NCBI GenBank assembly: GCA_963677445.2
Contig: CAXXGF010000052.1
Coordinates: 1-64,000 of the forward strand
Source of the DNA: G963677445 sp963677445
GTDB taxonomy: Bacteria > Bacteroidota > Ignavibacteria > Ignavibacteriales > Melioribacteraceae
Length of the DNA stretch: 64,000 bases
Direction of reading: 5' to 3'
Positions 16,106 to 25,838 of this stretch are shown in pieces. The position numbers and the translations under genes were made by a program. The notes under the pieces are model-generated. The model saw only the letters and a list, made by a program, of their open reading frames with translations, did no database searches and was not told where the DNA came from. Numbering within the stretch: position 1 is the stretch's first letter; each line of letters opens with the position of its first letter.

Positions 16106-17518
16106 ATGAAATTAAACAAGATACTATTTTCCATAGTGCTGGCCCTTTTCCTCGGATCGTGGCTTTATGGCCAGTCAAATTTTTCAACAAGTATTCACGC
16201 TACCAGGGCAGGAAAGAACTACTGGTATGGGACAGCCAACGGCGGATATGAAACAATAACAAATATCCCGATTACCGAGCTTGGCTGCGTCGAATGTCAT
16301 GGACCTACAGACGCTGACGGCAATGCTTTCCCGACCGATTACGAACCAAGCTGTGTTGACTGCCATCCCAGTAACTCAGGATTCAGCCCCGATTCATTAA
16401 GTGTTGACCAGTGTTACAGTTGCCACGGGCGTCAGAAAGCTGAAGCGTTTGTTCATAATTTTACCGACGTTCACCGCGATGCCGGTATGGTCTGCTGGGA
16501 TTGTCACACAAGTGATGAGATGCACGGTACAACAACAGTTCCAAATAATATGTTTGAACAACTTGACGCAGACTGTTCCGACTGCCATATCGATGAGAAC
16601 TCAACACCTCCGCTTCCTGATCACTCATCATATGATCCGGGCGCTCACAGCGGCAAAATTCACTGTCTCTCATGCCACGCGCAGTCAGTTATTTCATGTT
16701 ATAACTGCCATTTCGAAAGCCAGGCTCAGGCACATCTTAAAAGAGCAAAACAGCAGATCAAAAATTTCATGCTTCTTGGAAACAGGGTTAAAGATGGAAA
16801 GGTTTATCCTATGTCATTCCAGTCAATTTCATGGAATGGAACCGGCTGGGTCGCCTTCGGTCCATATTCACCTCATAATGTAACTAGTGAAGGAAGAACC
16901 TGCGGCGACTGCCACCAGGCTATGGGTGCTGGTGTCGCGGCGATTGAAGAATATAATGATGATGGTATCCTGCAGTTCGCTTCATGGAACAGCGCTGACA
17001 GCACACTAAGCTGGGTGCAGGGTGTTGTGCCGATGCCTGAAGATTACAAACGTTCATTCAAAATTGATTTCATCAAGTATGACGGCGATGTACATGATCC
17101 GGTTGCGGCATCAAAAAACTGGTCATTCGTAAAAGGTGACTGGGATGGACATCAGATGTATTATATAACTCCTATGACTCAGGACCAGATGGCTAAGTTA
17201 GGTTTTGACACTACTCTCACAAGTGTTAAACCTGAGCTTACCGGCGAAATACCAACAGATTACACACTTTCACAGAACTATCCCAACCCGTTCAATCCCG
17301 CTACAACAATCAAATATTCAGTTCCTGAACTGAGTAATGTTAAACTGACAGTTTATAACACTATCGGTGAAGTTGTTGAAGTGCTCGTTGACAGGGAGCA
17401 GGCTAACGGTGTTTATACAGTTGAATTCAATGCCAAAGACCTTTCAAGCGGAATTTACCTCTATACCCTTAAAGCCGGTAGTTTCTCGGAAACACGCAAA
17501 ATGATCCTTATGAAATAA
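16106..17518 (+). CDS. T9SS-exported octahaem c-type cytochrome
   Basis: The 470-residue protein has a signal peptide (MKLNKILFSIVLALFLGSWLYG) and eight CxxCH sites: CVECH, CVDCH, CYSCH, CWDCH, CSDCH, CLSCH, CYNCH and CGDCH. A long haem-free segment follows (about 285-385), and the last 85 residues are a type IX secretion sorting domain (SQNYPNPFNPATTIKYSV, ending SETRKMILMK). It should thus cross the outer membrane and end at the cell surface or outside, a natural terminal reductase for solid or extracellular acceptors. The ribosome site AAGGAG precedes the ATG. It is second in the sigma-54-driven operon. The acceptor is unknown. Confidence 0.9.
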   Translation: MKLNKILFSIVLALFLGSWLYGQSNFSTSIHATRAGKNYWYGTANGGYETITNIPITELGCVECHGPTDADGNAFPTDYEPSCVDCHPSNSGFSPDSLSVDQCYSCHGRQKAEAFVHNFTDVHRDAGMVCWDCHTSDEMHGTTTVPNNMFEQLDADCSDCHIDENSTPPLPDHSSYDPGAHSGKIHCLSCHAQSVISCYNCHFESQAQAHLKRAKQQIKNFMLLGNRVKDGKVYPMSFQSISWNGTGWVAFGPYSPHNVTSEGRTCGDCHQAMGAGVAAIEEYNDDGILQFASWNSADSTLSWVQGVVPMPEDYKRSFKIDFIKYDGDVHDPVAASKNWSFVKGDWDGHQMYYITPMTQDQMAKLGFDTTLTSVKPELTGEIPTDYTLSQNYPNPFNPATTIKYSVPELSNVKLTVYNTIGEVVEVLVDREQANGVYTVEFNAKDLSSGIYLYTLKAGSFSETRKMILMK

Positions 17519-17546
17519 ATTTCCACGATCTTCCATTGAATATTAA

Positions 17547-17574
17547 GGGCGCCGGTTTTGGCGTCCTTTTTTTT
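17547..17574 (+). terminator. Rho-independent terminator after the octahaem cytochrome
   Basis: GGGCGCC pairs with GGCGTCC (one G-U pair) around a short loop and is followed by eight T residues, about 30 bases after the stop codon. Confidence 0.85.
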
Positions 17575-17582
17575 ATTACAGG

Positions 17583-18143
17583 GCTCCTGACATCAGAAAC
17601 ATAACGTATTGAAAATATAAAGACATATTTTTTTTGTTGCGTATATGTGCATGCGACTGGTGTTAGAAATTCTGTTAAAAAGAATTGCGTTTATTATTTT
17701 TCTTTGCGTGAAATAATTTGAAAATTACATCAACCGGCAAAGCGGGAACCAATGGGAATTGTCATTAATCTTACCGAATATATTTTATTAAAAATGCCCT
17801 TACTTTTTGTCTTGTCCATAGGACTCCTCTGGAGACACAAAAAGTAACTCTCCTTCGGCGAGCAGGCAAAAAAAGTCAAGACTGCAAAAAAATAAGCTGA
17901 AAATCAATTCACTTCGCTAAGATGAAAGAACTCGCCACATAAAAAGACATGTGCCTCAAACAGCTTTCCTTTTTTAACGCTACGTTCATTTGATTTTCAT
18001 AACGATTATTTTTTTGAGGTCGCTTTAAAAGATAAAAACAAAATTGAGAGAGGATAACGAAATATTCTTACTGTTATTATTCTGCCAGTTAATGGAAGAG
18101 GATGATAAAATAGTTGCATTTCAATATACGTGATGTCAGGAGC
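17583..18143. repeat. About 560-bp non-coding element with terminal inverted repeats
   Basis: GCTCCTGACATCA at 17583-17595 is repeated inverted at 18131-18143, and the match continues inward with a gap (CGTATTGAAAAT against CGTATATTGAAAT). The inside holds no convincing gene. It includes a TTTTTGTCTTGTCCATAGGA block, a stem-forming CTCCTTCGGCGAGCAGG, and segments such as AATCAATTCACTTCGCTAAG that I recall as a common intergenic repeat in Bacteroidetes genomes (from memory). A miniature transposable element is one reading. Confidence 0.55.
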
Positions 18144-18661
18144 TCTGTATTAATTATAGACGAAATCAAGAGTAAGAGCAGGAGCATTCCATAAGCAGAT
18201 AAATTCAGCGCGAAATGGCAAGATTACAATTGATAGTGAATAATTAAAAAGATAAGGACAACCGCAGATTTTTCTGATTTCGCAGATTTAGGCGGGAAAA
18301 CGCTACCGAATCACCAAAACACTAAACCCCGCAAAGAAAGTTACGAATTAGGAATGAAAGGGTTTAGTGGAATTTAAAGAATAAAAGGATAAAATAATAC
18401 ATGATAAAAACCTGGTCATTTTTTAATTAATAATTAAGCTAAACTGCCAACGTTGAAATGCGATAATATATCACCGGGATAAAAGCGTTTAAACAGACCG
18501 GATAACTATGGCTTTAGTTTACCCAAAATAATTATATGTGGTTTGATGTTCTTTTTTCTGGAGTCCTGATTTCATTAAAAGGTCGAATTTAATTCAAAAA
18601 GGATAATTTTACCATGGAATTACTGCGCCTTCAATTTTTAAAATAAACAAAGGAGTTTGAT
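18144..18661. other. Intergenic region without a gene
   Basis: No convincing reading frame is present. The stretch contains low-complexity fragments (ACCGCAGATTTTTCTGATTT and CACCAAAACACTAAACC) that look like worn intergenic repeats. The ribosome site of the next gene (AAAGGAG) is at its end. Confidence 0.6.
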
Positions 18662-19069
18662 ATGTCTGCAATTACATGGAATGATAAGATGAGTGTGAAT
18701 GTAGCGGAGATTGATAAACAACATAAGAAACTGATTGACATAATCAATAGTCTGAGTGAAGCGATGAAAAGCGGGAAGGGTAAAGATGTGATCGGGAAAA
18801 TAATTAAACAACTTGCTGATTATACTGTATATCATTTTGGACATGAAGAGAAGCTTTTTGAAAAATATAATTATCCTGAAACAAAAGCCCATCTCGCAAA
18901 ACATAAAGAATTTGTCGATAAACTTAATAACTGGCAAAAACAACTCGAAACAGGCAAGCTTGCTCTTTCTGTTCAGGTGATTAATTATCTAAGCAGCTGG
19001 CTGAGGGAACACATCATGGGAACGGATCAAAAATATTCAGAATTTTTAAATGAAAAAGGTGTTGCCTGA
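18662..19069 (+). CDS. Bacteriohemerythrin
   Basis: The 135-residue protein is a single-domain hemerythrin. All seven di-iron ligands can be placed: H21 (DKQHKKL), H58 and E62 (YHFGHEEKLF), H77 and H81 (HLAKH), H117 and D122 (HIMGTD). It binds oxygen reversibly, probably to store, deliver or detoxify O2 in the cytoplasm; no signal peptide is present. The ATG follows AAAGGAG. It is a single-gene unit between the electron-transfer locus and the anaerobic haem operon, which fits a microaerobic or anaerobic lifestyle. No activator site is obvious upstream. Confidence 0.93.
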   Translation: MSAITWNDKMSVNVAEIDKQHKKLIDIINSLSEAMKSGKGKDVIGKIIKQLADYTVYHFGHEEKLFEKYNYPETKAHLAKHKEFVDKLNNWQKQLETGKLALSVQVINYLSSWLREHIMGTDQKYSEFLNEKGVA

Positions 19070-19229
19070 TAAAGGTAACCGGAATTTAATAAGGAAGAAT
19101 TTAGCCCGGATATCTTTTTATATTTATTATTAGATATTTTATAGTTATTTTGGGATGGCAGATTGGGAGATTTTACTGCCCGGCTATGACTGATGAAAGA
19201 GCTATTAATTTATACCCGAACAAAACAAT

Positions 19230-20057
19230 ATGGTCTCATTAATTCATATACTAAGCACACTTCTGATTATTTTTTATATTTTAACATTTACAGCCTATAC
19301 GTGGGATTTCTATAAAGAAGAAAGTACAGTATTATCGAATTCCAAAAGAATATTTCTTTTTATTACAATTTGTGTCCATCTGCTATATATATTAGCGCAC
19401 ACTATTGAGTTTAATCACGCGCCAATTACAAATAAGTTTGAAATTTTTACAGTTCTTGCCTTCTCAACAAGTTTCTGTTATTTTTTAATTGAACTGATAA
19501 CAGATATCAGAGGCACAGGTTCGTTTATTATCTTTTTTTCTGTGATCTTTCAGTTGATATCTTCAATTTTTATTACAGATTCTTATGAAGTTCAGGAGGT
19601 TTTAAGAAACAGGCTGCTTGGTGTGCATGTTATAAGCGCTTTGCTTGGTTATGCCGGTTTTACTGTTTCAGCCGTTTATGGTGTGTTGTTCCTGTCTTTA
19701 TACAAGAGAATAAAGCTTAATAAATTCGGACTTGTATTTGAACGACTCCCGAGTCTCGAAACCCTTGAAAAGATGAGTTTTTATGCTCTTGTCTGCGGAT
19801 TTATTATGCTTACAGTGGCAATATTAATTGGTTTCGCCTGGCTTCCTTCCGCTTTCCCCGATATTAGTTATCTCGATCCCAAACTTGTTTCTTCCGGTGT
19901 TGTCTGGGTGATTTATCTCCTGGGAATAGCGGCAAAAGTGATGGGCAGATGGTATGGAAAAAAGGTGATAATATTTTCTATTACCGGATTTATAATCGCC
20001 ATATTTTCCATGATGTTTGTAAATATTTTCGCCAGCAGTTTTCACACATTTTATTGA
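19230..20057 (+). CDS. HemX/CcsA-type cytochrome assembly membrane protein
   Basis: The 275-residue protein has about eight hydrophobic segments and resembles the CcsA/CcmC (cytochrome c assembly) family, with family-like pieces HVISALLGYAGFTVSAVYGV and WVIYLLGIAAKVMGRWYGKK. It stands directly before hemA, the place of hemX in many bacteria, where the product adjusts HemA level or handles haem. A role in haem delivery to c-type cytochromes is equally possible, given the many cytochromes encoded nearby. It overlaps no gene; hemA starts 12 bases later. The ATG at 19230 has a poor ribosome site, so the start is less certain. Confidence 0.75.
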   Translation: MVSLIHILSTLLIIFYILTFTAYTWDFYKEESTVLSNSKRIFLFITICVHLLYILAHTIEFNHAPITNKFEIFTVLAFSTSFCYFLIELITDIRGTGSFIIFFSVIFQLISSIFITDSYEVQEVLRNRLLGVHVISALLGYAGFTVSAVYGVLFLSLYKRIKLNKFGLVFERLPSLETLEKMSFYALVCGFIMLTVAILIGFAWLPSAFPDISYLDPKLVSSGVVWVIYLLGIAAKVMGRWYGKKVIIFSITGFIIAIFSMMFVNIFASSFHTFY

Positions 20058-20069
20058 AATAATTTTGAA

Positions 20070-21356
20070 ATGAACCTAATAGGAATTTCTATAAATCACA
20101 GAACTTCTCCCATTGAAATGAGAGAAGCTCTCCATCTGAGTAAAAATGAAATCACTGAACTGATACCACTTCTTCAGGAAAAAGTGTTGAACTGCGGTTT
20201 TATTCTTTCCACATGCAACAGGACAGAATTATTTGGTTTCAGCAGGAACCAAATGCTCGATTTTCTCCCTTTATTCAATCTCCTGACTGAATTTAAACCG
20301 GTGGAAAATATTTCGGTAAGCAATTTTGTTCCCTATTATTCATGCAGCGCGGTAAAACATATTTTTAGTGTCGCTTCGGGAATTGATTCGCTGGTATTGG
20401 GAGATAGTCAGATACTGGGACAGGTAAAGGAATCATTTGAGGTTGCCGAAGATATGAAATTTACCTGTCCTGTTCTCAGGCGTATATTTGATACAACCCT
20501 GAAGGTTGGCAAAAGGGCCATCCGGGAAACGGCGCTTGGCGAAGGAGCTGTCACAGTAAGTTACGCGGCGGTTCAGGTAGTGGAAAAAATATTTTCAAGC
20601 CTTCAGAAAAAAAAAGGACTGATTATAGGAGCGGGTGAAACCGGCGAACTCGCGGCAGTTCATATGCGTGATAAGGAGATTGGAAGTTTAACAATTTGCA
20701 ACAGAACAATTGAAAAAGCGGAAAGACTGGCCCAGAAAGTGAAGGGTGAAATTCTTCCTTTTGAGAATTTAATTGAAAATTTGCATAAATTTGATGTTAT
20801 TATAAGCGCCACAAGCGCGCCATCGCTGATAATTACCTTCGAAAATGTTAAAGAGATGATGAAAAAGAGGCGAGGATCTCCTTCTGTGATGATGGATATC
20901 GCTATCCCGCGGGATATTGATCCCAGGGCAAGAGAGCTTGAAAACGTATTTTATCATGACATGGATTCTCTGCAGATAATTGTTAATCAGAACCTGAAAA
21001 AGAGGGAAAAAGAAATTCCGAAAGTTGAAAAAATGCTGATGGAGGAGATGGTAAGCTTTTTCAACTGGTATAATACACTCGAAGTGGTTCCGGTAATTAA
21101 ACAGATGAGAGAGTTTTTTGAAGAGATTGGTGAGGATGAATTAAGAAAAATAAAACCTAAAGTAACTGAGGATGATTATCAAAAGATTGAAAATATGACC
21201 CGGCGTATGATCGGAAGGCTTTTGCACAATCCGACATTCCGGCTCAAGAACATCGCGGGAACCGGCAATAATCCCGAAGATGTCTCTTCCTATGCCATGA
21301 TGGCCCGGGAATTATTTATTTCTGAAAATGACAATGAACAAAAATATGAAGAATAA
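20070..21356 (+). CDS. hemA: Glutamyl-tRNA reductase
   Basis: The 428-residue enzyme reduces glutamyl-tRNA to glutamate-1-semialdehyde, the first committed step of C5 tetrapyrrole synthesis. The catalytic cysteine is C49 in ILSTCNRTELFG, and SGIDSLVLGDSQILGQVK is the conserved substrate-binding stretch. The NADPH site follows (LIIGAGETGELAAVHM), then the C-terminal dimerisation helices. The length is normal. It overlaps the start of hemC by 11 bases if hemC begins at 21346. It is the second gene of the hem operon. Confidence 0.96.
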   Translation: MNLIGISINHRTSPIEMREALHLSKNEITELIPLLQEKVLNCGFILSTCNRTELFGFSRNQMLDFLPLFNLLTEFKPVENISVSNFVPYYSCSAVKHIFSVASGIDSLVLGDSQILGQVKESFEVAEDMKFTCPVLRRIFDTTLKVGKRAIRETALGEGAVTVSYAAVQVVEKIFSSLQKKKGLIIGAGETGELAAVHMRDKEIGSLTICNRTIEKAERLAQKVKGEILPFENLIENLHKFDVIISATSAPSLIITFENVKEMMKKRRGSPSVMMDIAIPRDIDPRARELENVFYHDMDSLQIIVNQNLKKREKEIPKVEKMLMEEMVSFFNWYNTLEVVPVIKQMREFFEEIGEDELRKIKPKVTEDDYQKIENMTRRMIGRLLHNPTFRLKNIAGTGNNPEDVSSYAMMARELFISENDNEQKYEE

Positions 21357-22293
21357 ACTTATAATCGGAACACGGTCCAGCGATCTTGCTTTATGGCAGG
21401 CTGAATTTGTGAAAGGGGAACTGGAAAAACATAATCCAGGGCTGGAAGTTGAACTGAAACTTGTAAAAACCAAAGGGGATAAGATCCTTGATGTTGCCCT
21501 GTCAAAAATCGGGGATAAAGGATTATTTACAAAAGAGCTTGAAATTGCCCTGATCAATGATGAAATTGATATAGCCGTTCACAGCCTCAAAGACCTGCAG
21601 ACTGAAATTCCGGAGGGGCTGAAGCTGGCCTGCATTACCAGTCGTCATCCGGTTGAGGATGTTTTGATAGCCCGTGAAAAAGGTGTTTCGGTCTTCGATC
21701 TTCCGGAAGGCTGCACTGTCGCGACAGGTTCGCTTAGAAGAAGATGCCAGCTTAAACATCTGAGACCGGATATCAATATTGTGGAATTAAGAGGCAATGT
21801 GCCTACGAGGATAAAAAAATTTGAAGAATCGGACTGGGCCGCGATAATTTTAGCGAGAGCCGGAGTTGAGAGATTGAAGCTTGAAGATAAAATATCATCT
21901 ATTATAAGTGTCGAAGAATTTGTGCCCGCTGTCGGGCAGGGAGCTCTGGGCATAGAAATAAAAGATGGAAATGAGGCGGCGGAAGATGCGTTAAAACCAT
22001 TAAATGATATGGACACATGGTGTTCGGTTACAGCCGAAAGAGCGTTGCTGAAACGCCTCGAAGGAGGTTGCCAGATACCTATCGGAGCGCATGCCGAAGT
22101 AAAAGCTAATGGCCTTTATCTTGACGCGATAGTCGGAGCCATTGATGGAACGGTGACATACCGAAAAAAAATCCGGTACAGTAAAAGAAAAGCTGAAGAA
22201 GCCGGGATAAAACTTGCCGAGGACCTTCTTGAAGCCGGGGCAGGTGAAGTGCTCGATCAAATAAAAAATGATGGGAATATAAAGGGTGAATAA
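21346..22293 (+). CDS. hemC: Porphobilinogen deaminase (hydroxymethylbilane synthase)
   Basis: The enzyme links four porphobilinogens into hydroxymethylbilane. Family motifs are IGTRSSDLALWQAE at the N-terminus, VHSLKDLQTEIPEGL, ATGSLRRRCQL and ERALLKRLEGGCQIPIGA. With the ATG at 21346 the dipyrromethane-cofactor cysteine of the last motif is residue 242, the same number as in E. coli, which supports this start over ATGs at 21328 and 21334. The start lies inside the end of hemA. The product is about 315 residues, normal for the family. Confidence 0.96.
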   Translation: MKNKLIIGTRSSDLALWQAEFVKGELEKHNPGLEVELKLVKTKGDKILDVALSKIGDKGLFTKELEIALINDEIDIAVHSLKDLQTEIPEGLKLACITSRHPVEDVLIAREKGVSVFDLPEGCTVATGSLRRRCQLKHLRPDINIVELRGNVPTRIKKFEESDWAAIILARAGVERLKLEDKISSIISVEEFVPAVGQGALGIEIKDGNEAAEDALKPLNDMDTWCSVTAERALLKRLEGGCQIPIGAHAEVKANGLYLDAIVGAIDGTVTYRKKIRYSKRKAEEAGIKLAEDLLEAGAGEVLDQIKNDGNIKGE

Positions 22294-23071
22294 TTTGAAA
22301 AGTATATTGATTACAAGAAAAATTCGGGGCGTAGAAGATTATGCCCGTAAACTAAGCGCCAGGAAAATAGATATTATTGGTTTCCCGGCTATCAAAATAT
22401 TGCCGTCGGAAGACTACGGGGCCCTTGATGAAGCAATTGAAAATATTGCAGATTACAGCGCGATAGTTTTTTCTTCGGTAAACGCCGCTTTCCATTTTAT
22501 GGACAGGGTCGAAAATCTTAATAAAATTATTGATTACCGAAGGCTTCTGATCGCCGCGACCGGGGAAAAAACTGCCGAGTTTTTACATAAAAGGGGAATG
22601 AAGGTAAATATTGTGCCGGAGGTTTATACCGGTGAAGGATTATTTCGCAAACTCAGTGAACAGGAACTTGAAGGAAAGAAGATATTAATTCCCTCATCCT
22701 CAATTTCCCGTGACAGGCTGCCAAAATTATTGCGCGAGGCCGGGGCTGAAGTTAATGTTGTTGAAGCCTATAGAACTGTAACCACTCCTCCGAAGGAACT
22801 CGCGTCCGAAATAAAGCAGGTTAAAGATAATAAGCCCGGTATATTTTTATTCACAAGTCCTTCAAATTTTAGCGGATTTGTTGAACTTCTCGGTATCAAA
22901 GATGTCGGGGAATATTTTTCGGGCGTCCTTGTAACAGCTATTGGCTCAACTACAAAAGCGGCCATTAAAAGGAAAGGAATTGAAGTTGATCTGGTCCCTG
23001 AAACTTTCACTGTGAAATCAGCTGTTGAAAAGATACTTGAATCGAATCTTAGTGTATTGGAGACAAATTGA
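22286..23071 (+). CDS. hemD: Uroporphyrinogen-III synthase
   Basis: The 261-residue protein closes hydroxymethylbilane into uroporphyrinogen III. The family has few invariant residues, but ILITRKIRGVEDYARKL, VFSSVNAAFHFMD and FLFTSPSNFSGFVELL are the characteristic HEM4 segments. Either the GTG at 22286 (8-base overlap with hemC) or a TTG at 22295 may be the start; no ATG is available. Its position between hemC and hemE supports the call. Confidence 0.92.
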   Translation: MNNLKSILITRKIRGVEDYARKLSARKIDIIGFPAIKILPSEDYGALDEAIENIADYSAIVFSSVNAAFHFMDRVENLNKIIDYRRLLIAATGEKTAEFLHKRGMKVNIVPEVYTGEGLFRKLSEQELEGKKILIPSSSISRDRLPKLLREAGAEVNVVEAYRTVTTPPKELASEIKQVKDNKPGIFLFTSPSNFSGFVELLGIKDVGEYFSGVLVTAIGSTTKAAIKRKGIEVDLVPETFTVKSAVEKILESNLSVLETN

Positions 23072-24123
23072 ATAAATTGGAAAATGATCTTTTCATCAGG
23101 GCATGTTTCGGAAAACCTGTTGAAAGAACACCCGTCTGGATTATGAGACAGGCGGGAAGATACCTGCCGGAATACAGGGCTGTAAGAAAAAAAACTGACT
23201 TTCTGACCATGTGTAAAACTCCCGAACTGGCAACCGAAGTCACACTTCAGCCGATAGACCTTATAGGGGTTGACGCGGCCATTATTTTTTCAGACATTCT
23301 TGTTATTCCCGAAGCGATGGGTATGAAGCTGGAGATGCATGAAGGAAGAGGACCGGTTTTCCCCGATCCGATAAGAAATGCGAATGATATAAAAAAACTT
23401 AAAGATATAAATTCTGTTGATGATCTCGGGTACGTTCTGGACGCGGTTTCTCTTACCGGAAAAAATCTCAAAGGCCGTGTTCCCTTAATCGGATTCAGCG
23501 GATCTCCCTGGACCCTGCTTACATATATGGTGGAAGGCGGGGGATCAAAAAATTTCAGCCATGTAAAAAGACTGATCTACGGCAATCCTGAAACCGCTCA
23601 TCTGCTGCTTGATAAAATAACCAGGGCCGTAATTGAATACCTTAATGCCAAGATAGAAGCGGGAGTAAACGCGGTCCAGATTTTTGACACCTGGGGCGGC
23701 ATACTATCGCAGCCCGGATTTGAAGAGTTTTCACTGCGTTATATGAAAAAAATAATTTCGGGGCTGAACCGTGAAGGAATTCCAGTCATAATGTTTGCGA
23801 AGGGGGTTCATCACAGCATGGATAAGCTGGCCTCTTCGGGCGCGGATGTACTCGGGCTCGACTGGACAATGGACCTGGGCATGGTTCGTTCGGTTGTCAA
23901 CGGTAAAACTTCACTCCAGGGAAATCTTGATCCTACTGTTTTATACGCAAATCCCGAAGTGATCAGGGAGCATGTAATAAGCGTGCTGGAATCATACGGT
24001 CCCGGTTCGGGACACGTCTTTAACCTGGGCCATGGAATTTTGCCCGATATTCCGCCGGAACACGCTAAAGCGCTCGTTCAGGCGGTTAAAGAAGAAAGTA
24101 AACGCTTTCATAATGAAAGGTAA
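23068..24123 (+). CDS. hemE: Uroporphyrinogen decarboxylase
   Basis: The 351-residue enzyme removes four carboxyl groups from uroporphyrinogen III. The signature RTPVWIMRQAGRYLPEYR is present at residues 20-37, along with FSDILVIPEAMGM, GFSGSPWTLLTYMVEG and FNLGHGILPDIPPEH. The start is a TTG that overlaps the stop of hemD by 4 bases; an in-frame ATG at 23083 leaves fewer N-terminal residues but is possible. Length is typical. Confidence 0.96.
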   Translation: MNKLENDLFIRACFGKPVERTPVWIMRQAGRYLPEYRAVRKKTDFLTMCKTPELATEVTLQPIDLIGVDAAIIFSDILVIPEAMGMKLEMHEGRGPVFPDPIRNANDIKKLKDINSVDDLGYVLDAVSLTGKNLKGRVPLIGFSGSPWTLLTYMVEGGGSKNFSHVKRLIYGNPETAHLLLDKITRAVIEYLNAKIEAGVNAVQIFDTWGGILSQPGFEEFSLRYMKKIISGLNREGIPVIMFAKGVHHSMDKLASSGADVLGLDWTMDLGMVRSVVNGKTSLQGNLDPTVLYANPEVIREHVISVLESYGPGSGHVFNLGHGILPDIPPEHAKALVQAVKEESKRFHNER

Positions 24124-24126
24124 TAA

Positions 24127-25503
24127 ATGTTTGATATTGATCTTGATCTGATAAAAAAATATGATAAACCGGGGCCGAGGTATACCAGTTATCCCACCGC
24201 TCCTCATTTTAATGAATCATTTACACCTGAAGATTACAAAAATGAAATATTGAAAACCAATGATGGAGAAAATCTCCCCGGTCTTTCACTCTATTATCAT
24301 CTTCCCTTTTGCGACACTCTTTGTTATTTCTGCGGCTGCAATATGATCGTTACCCGCAACCGGGACAGAATAAAAACATACCTTGATTATCTGAAAAAAG
24401 AAATAGATATGCTCAGCGGACTGATTTCACCGGATCGTTTGGTTGAACAGCTTCACTGGGGAGGAGGCACCCCGACTCATCTTAACCCGGATGAAATAGC
24501 TGATCTGATCGGCTATATTAATAAAAAATTCAACTTTACCGGTGATGCCGAGGAGGGCTGTGAAATTGATCCCCGCGAACTTACTCGCGCTCATCTCGAA
24601 GCGCTCAGGGAGGGTGGATTCAACCGTATAAGTATGGGTGTGCAGGACTTTAATCCTGATGTGCAGAAAGCGGTCAACAGAATTCAGCCGGAGGATATGA
24701 CACGACAGGTTGTCCAGTGGGTCAGGGAGTTAAAATTCGAAAGCATTAATCTTGATCTTATTTACGGACTTCCTTTGCAGACTCTCGAAGAATTTGAGAA
24801 AAGTGTTGATATTATTATTGATATATCACCCGACAGGATAGCTGTATTTAATTATGCCCACGTTCCCTGGATGAAAAAACATCAGGCGATAATAAAGGAA
24901 GAGGAGCTTCCCAAACCTGAAGTAAAACTCGACATTCTTAAAATGACTATTGAGAAATTAACATCCGCGGGTTATGTGTTTATCGGGATGGATCATTTCT
25001 CCAAGCCGGGTGATGAGCTTACAAAAGCTCTTGAGGCAAAAAAACTCTACAGGAATTTCCAGGGTTATTCCACGCATGCCGGCGCCGATCTTTACGCGAT
25101 GGGAATTACAAGTATCAGTCAGCTTGACAGGGTTTACGCGCAGAATATAAAAAATGAGAAAGAATATTTCGCGGCGCTCGACCAGGGGATTTTGCCTGTA
25201 TCCAAAGGATATCTGCTCAATGATGACGATCTTCTGAGGAGATTTGTGATTACAAAAATAATGTGCGATTTTGAGCTCGATTTTGGCATGGTTGAGGAGA
25301 AGTTCGGAATAAATTTCAGGCAATATTTTTCATCTGGTCTTGAAAATTTAAAATCCTTCGAAGATGATAATCTGCTGAAACTTTCGGACAATGGTTTTTC
25401 AGTTTCTGAGATGGGAAGATTACTCATTAGAAATATAGCTATGAATTTTGACGGATATATTGAGCGGAAGGAGGATGCCGGAAGATATTCCAGAACAGTG
25501 TGA
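24127..25503 (+). CDS. hemN: Oxygen-independent coproporphyrinogen III oxidase (radical SAM)
   Basis: The 458-residue protein matches true HemN rather than HemW in length and in its N-terminal GPRYTSYPTAPHF. The radical-SAM cysteines are C62, C66 and C69 (PFCDTLCYFCGC), with a further Cys at 71 as in HemN. GGGTPTHLNPDEI and GVQDFNPDVQKAVNR follow the family. It makes protoporphyrinogen IX without O2. It starts 3 bases after hemE and ends the operon. hemB, hemL and the last steps are not in the window. Confidence 0.96.
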   Translation: MFDIDLDLIKKYDKPGPRYTSYPTAPHFNESFTPEDYKNEILKTNDGENLPGLSLYYHLPFCDTLCYFCGCNMIVTRNRDRIKTYLDYLKKEIDMLSGLISPDRLVEQLHWGGGTPTHLNPDEIADLIGYINKKFNFTGDAEEGCEIDPRELTRAHLEALREGGFNRISMGVQDFNPDVQKAVNRIQPEDMTRQVVQWVRELKFESINLDLIYGLPLQTLEEFEKSVDIIIDISPDRIAVFNYAHVPWMKKHQAIIKEEELPKPEVKLDILKMTIEKLTSAGYVFIGMDHFSKPGDELTKALEAKKLYRNFQGYSTHAGADLYAMGITSISQLDRVYAQNIKNEKEYFAALDQGILPVSKGYLLNDDDLLRRFVITKIMCDFELDFGMVEEKFGINFRQYFSSGLENLKSFEDDNLLKLSDNGFSVSEMGRLLIRNIAMNFDGYIERKEDAGRYSRTV

Positions 25504-25616
25504 AACAGGGAAAATGAAGTGATGTTTTAAGGCAGTCAACATGATTTAACAATATCCGCATTGGTTATAGTAAAGAAGGATGTAATGTGCTTCAATAAAA
25601 TAAAAGGAGAAAAGAT

Positions 25617-25838
25617 ATGGCTGATTGTGAATGTTTAAGAGGTTGTCCCTTTTTTAATGACAAAATGAAACCACAGGAAGGGCTGGGAGCGATAATTAAA
25701 AGAAAATACTGCCTGGGGGATAATTCAAAATGCGCCCGTTTTATGGTATTTAAAAAAATGGGAAAACCTGCCGTGCCTGATGATCTTTATCCGAATATGG
25801 TCGACAGGGCGCAGAAGATTATAAACCGGGAAATTTAG
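25617..25838 (+). CDS. Small cysteine-containing conserved protein
   Basis: The 73-residue product has cysteines at 4, 6, 10, 32 and 38 in the pattern CECLRGCPFF then KKYCLGDNSKCARFMVFK. I recall similar small proteins of unknown function in anaerobes, often beside signalling genes. The cysteine arrangement might hold a metal or iron-sulphur centre. A clear AAAGGAGAAAAG ribosome site precedes the ATG. It is 113 bases after hemN, so it may be its own unit. Confidence 0.8.
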   Translation: MADCECLRGCPFFNDKMKPQEGLGAIIKRKYCLGDNSKCARFMVFKKMGKPAVPDDLYPNMVDRAQKIINREI

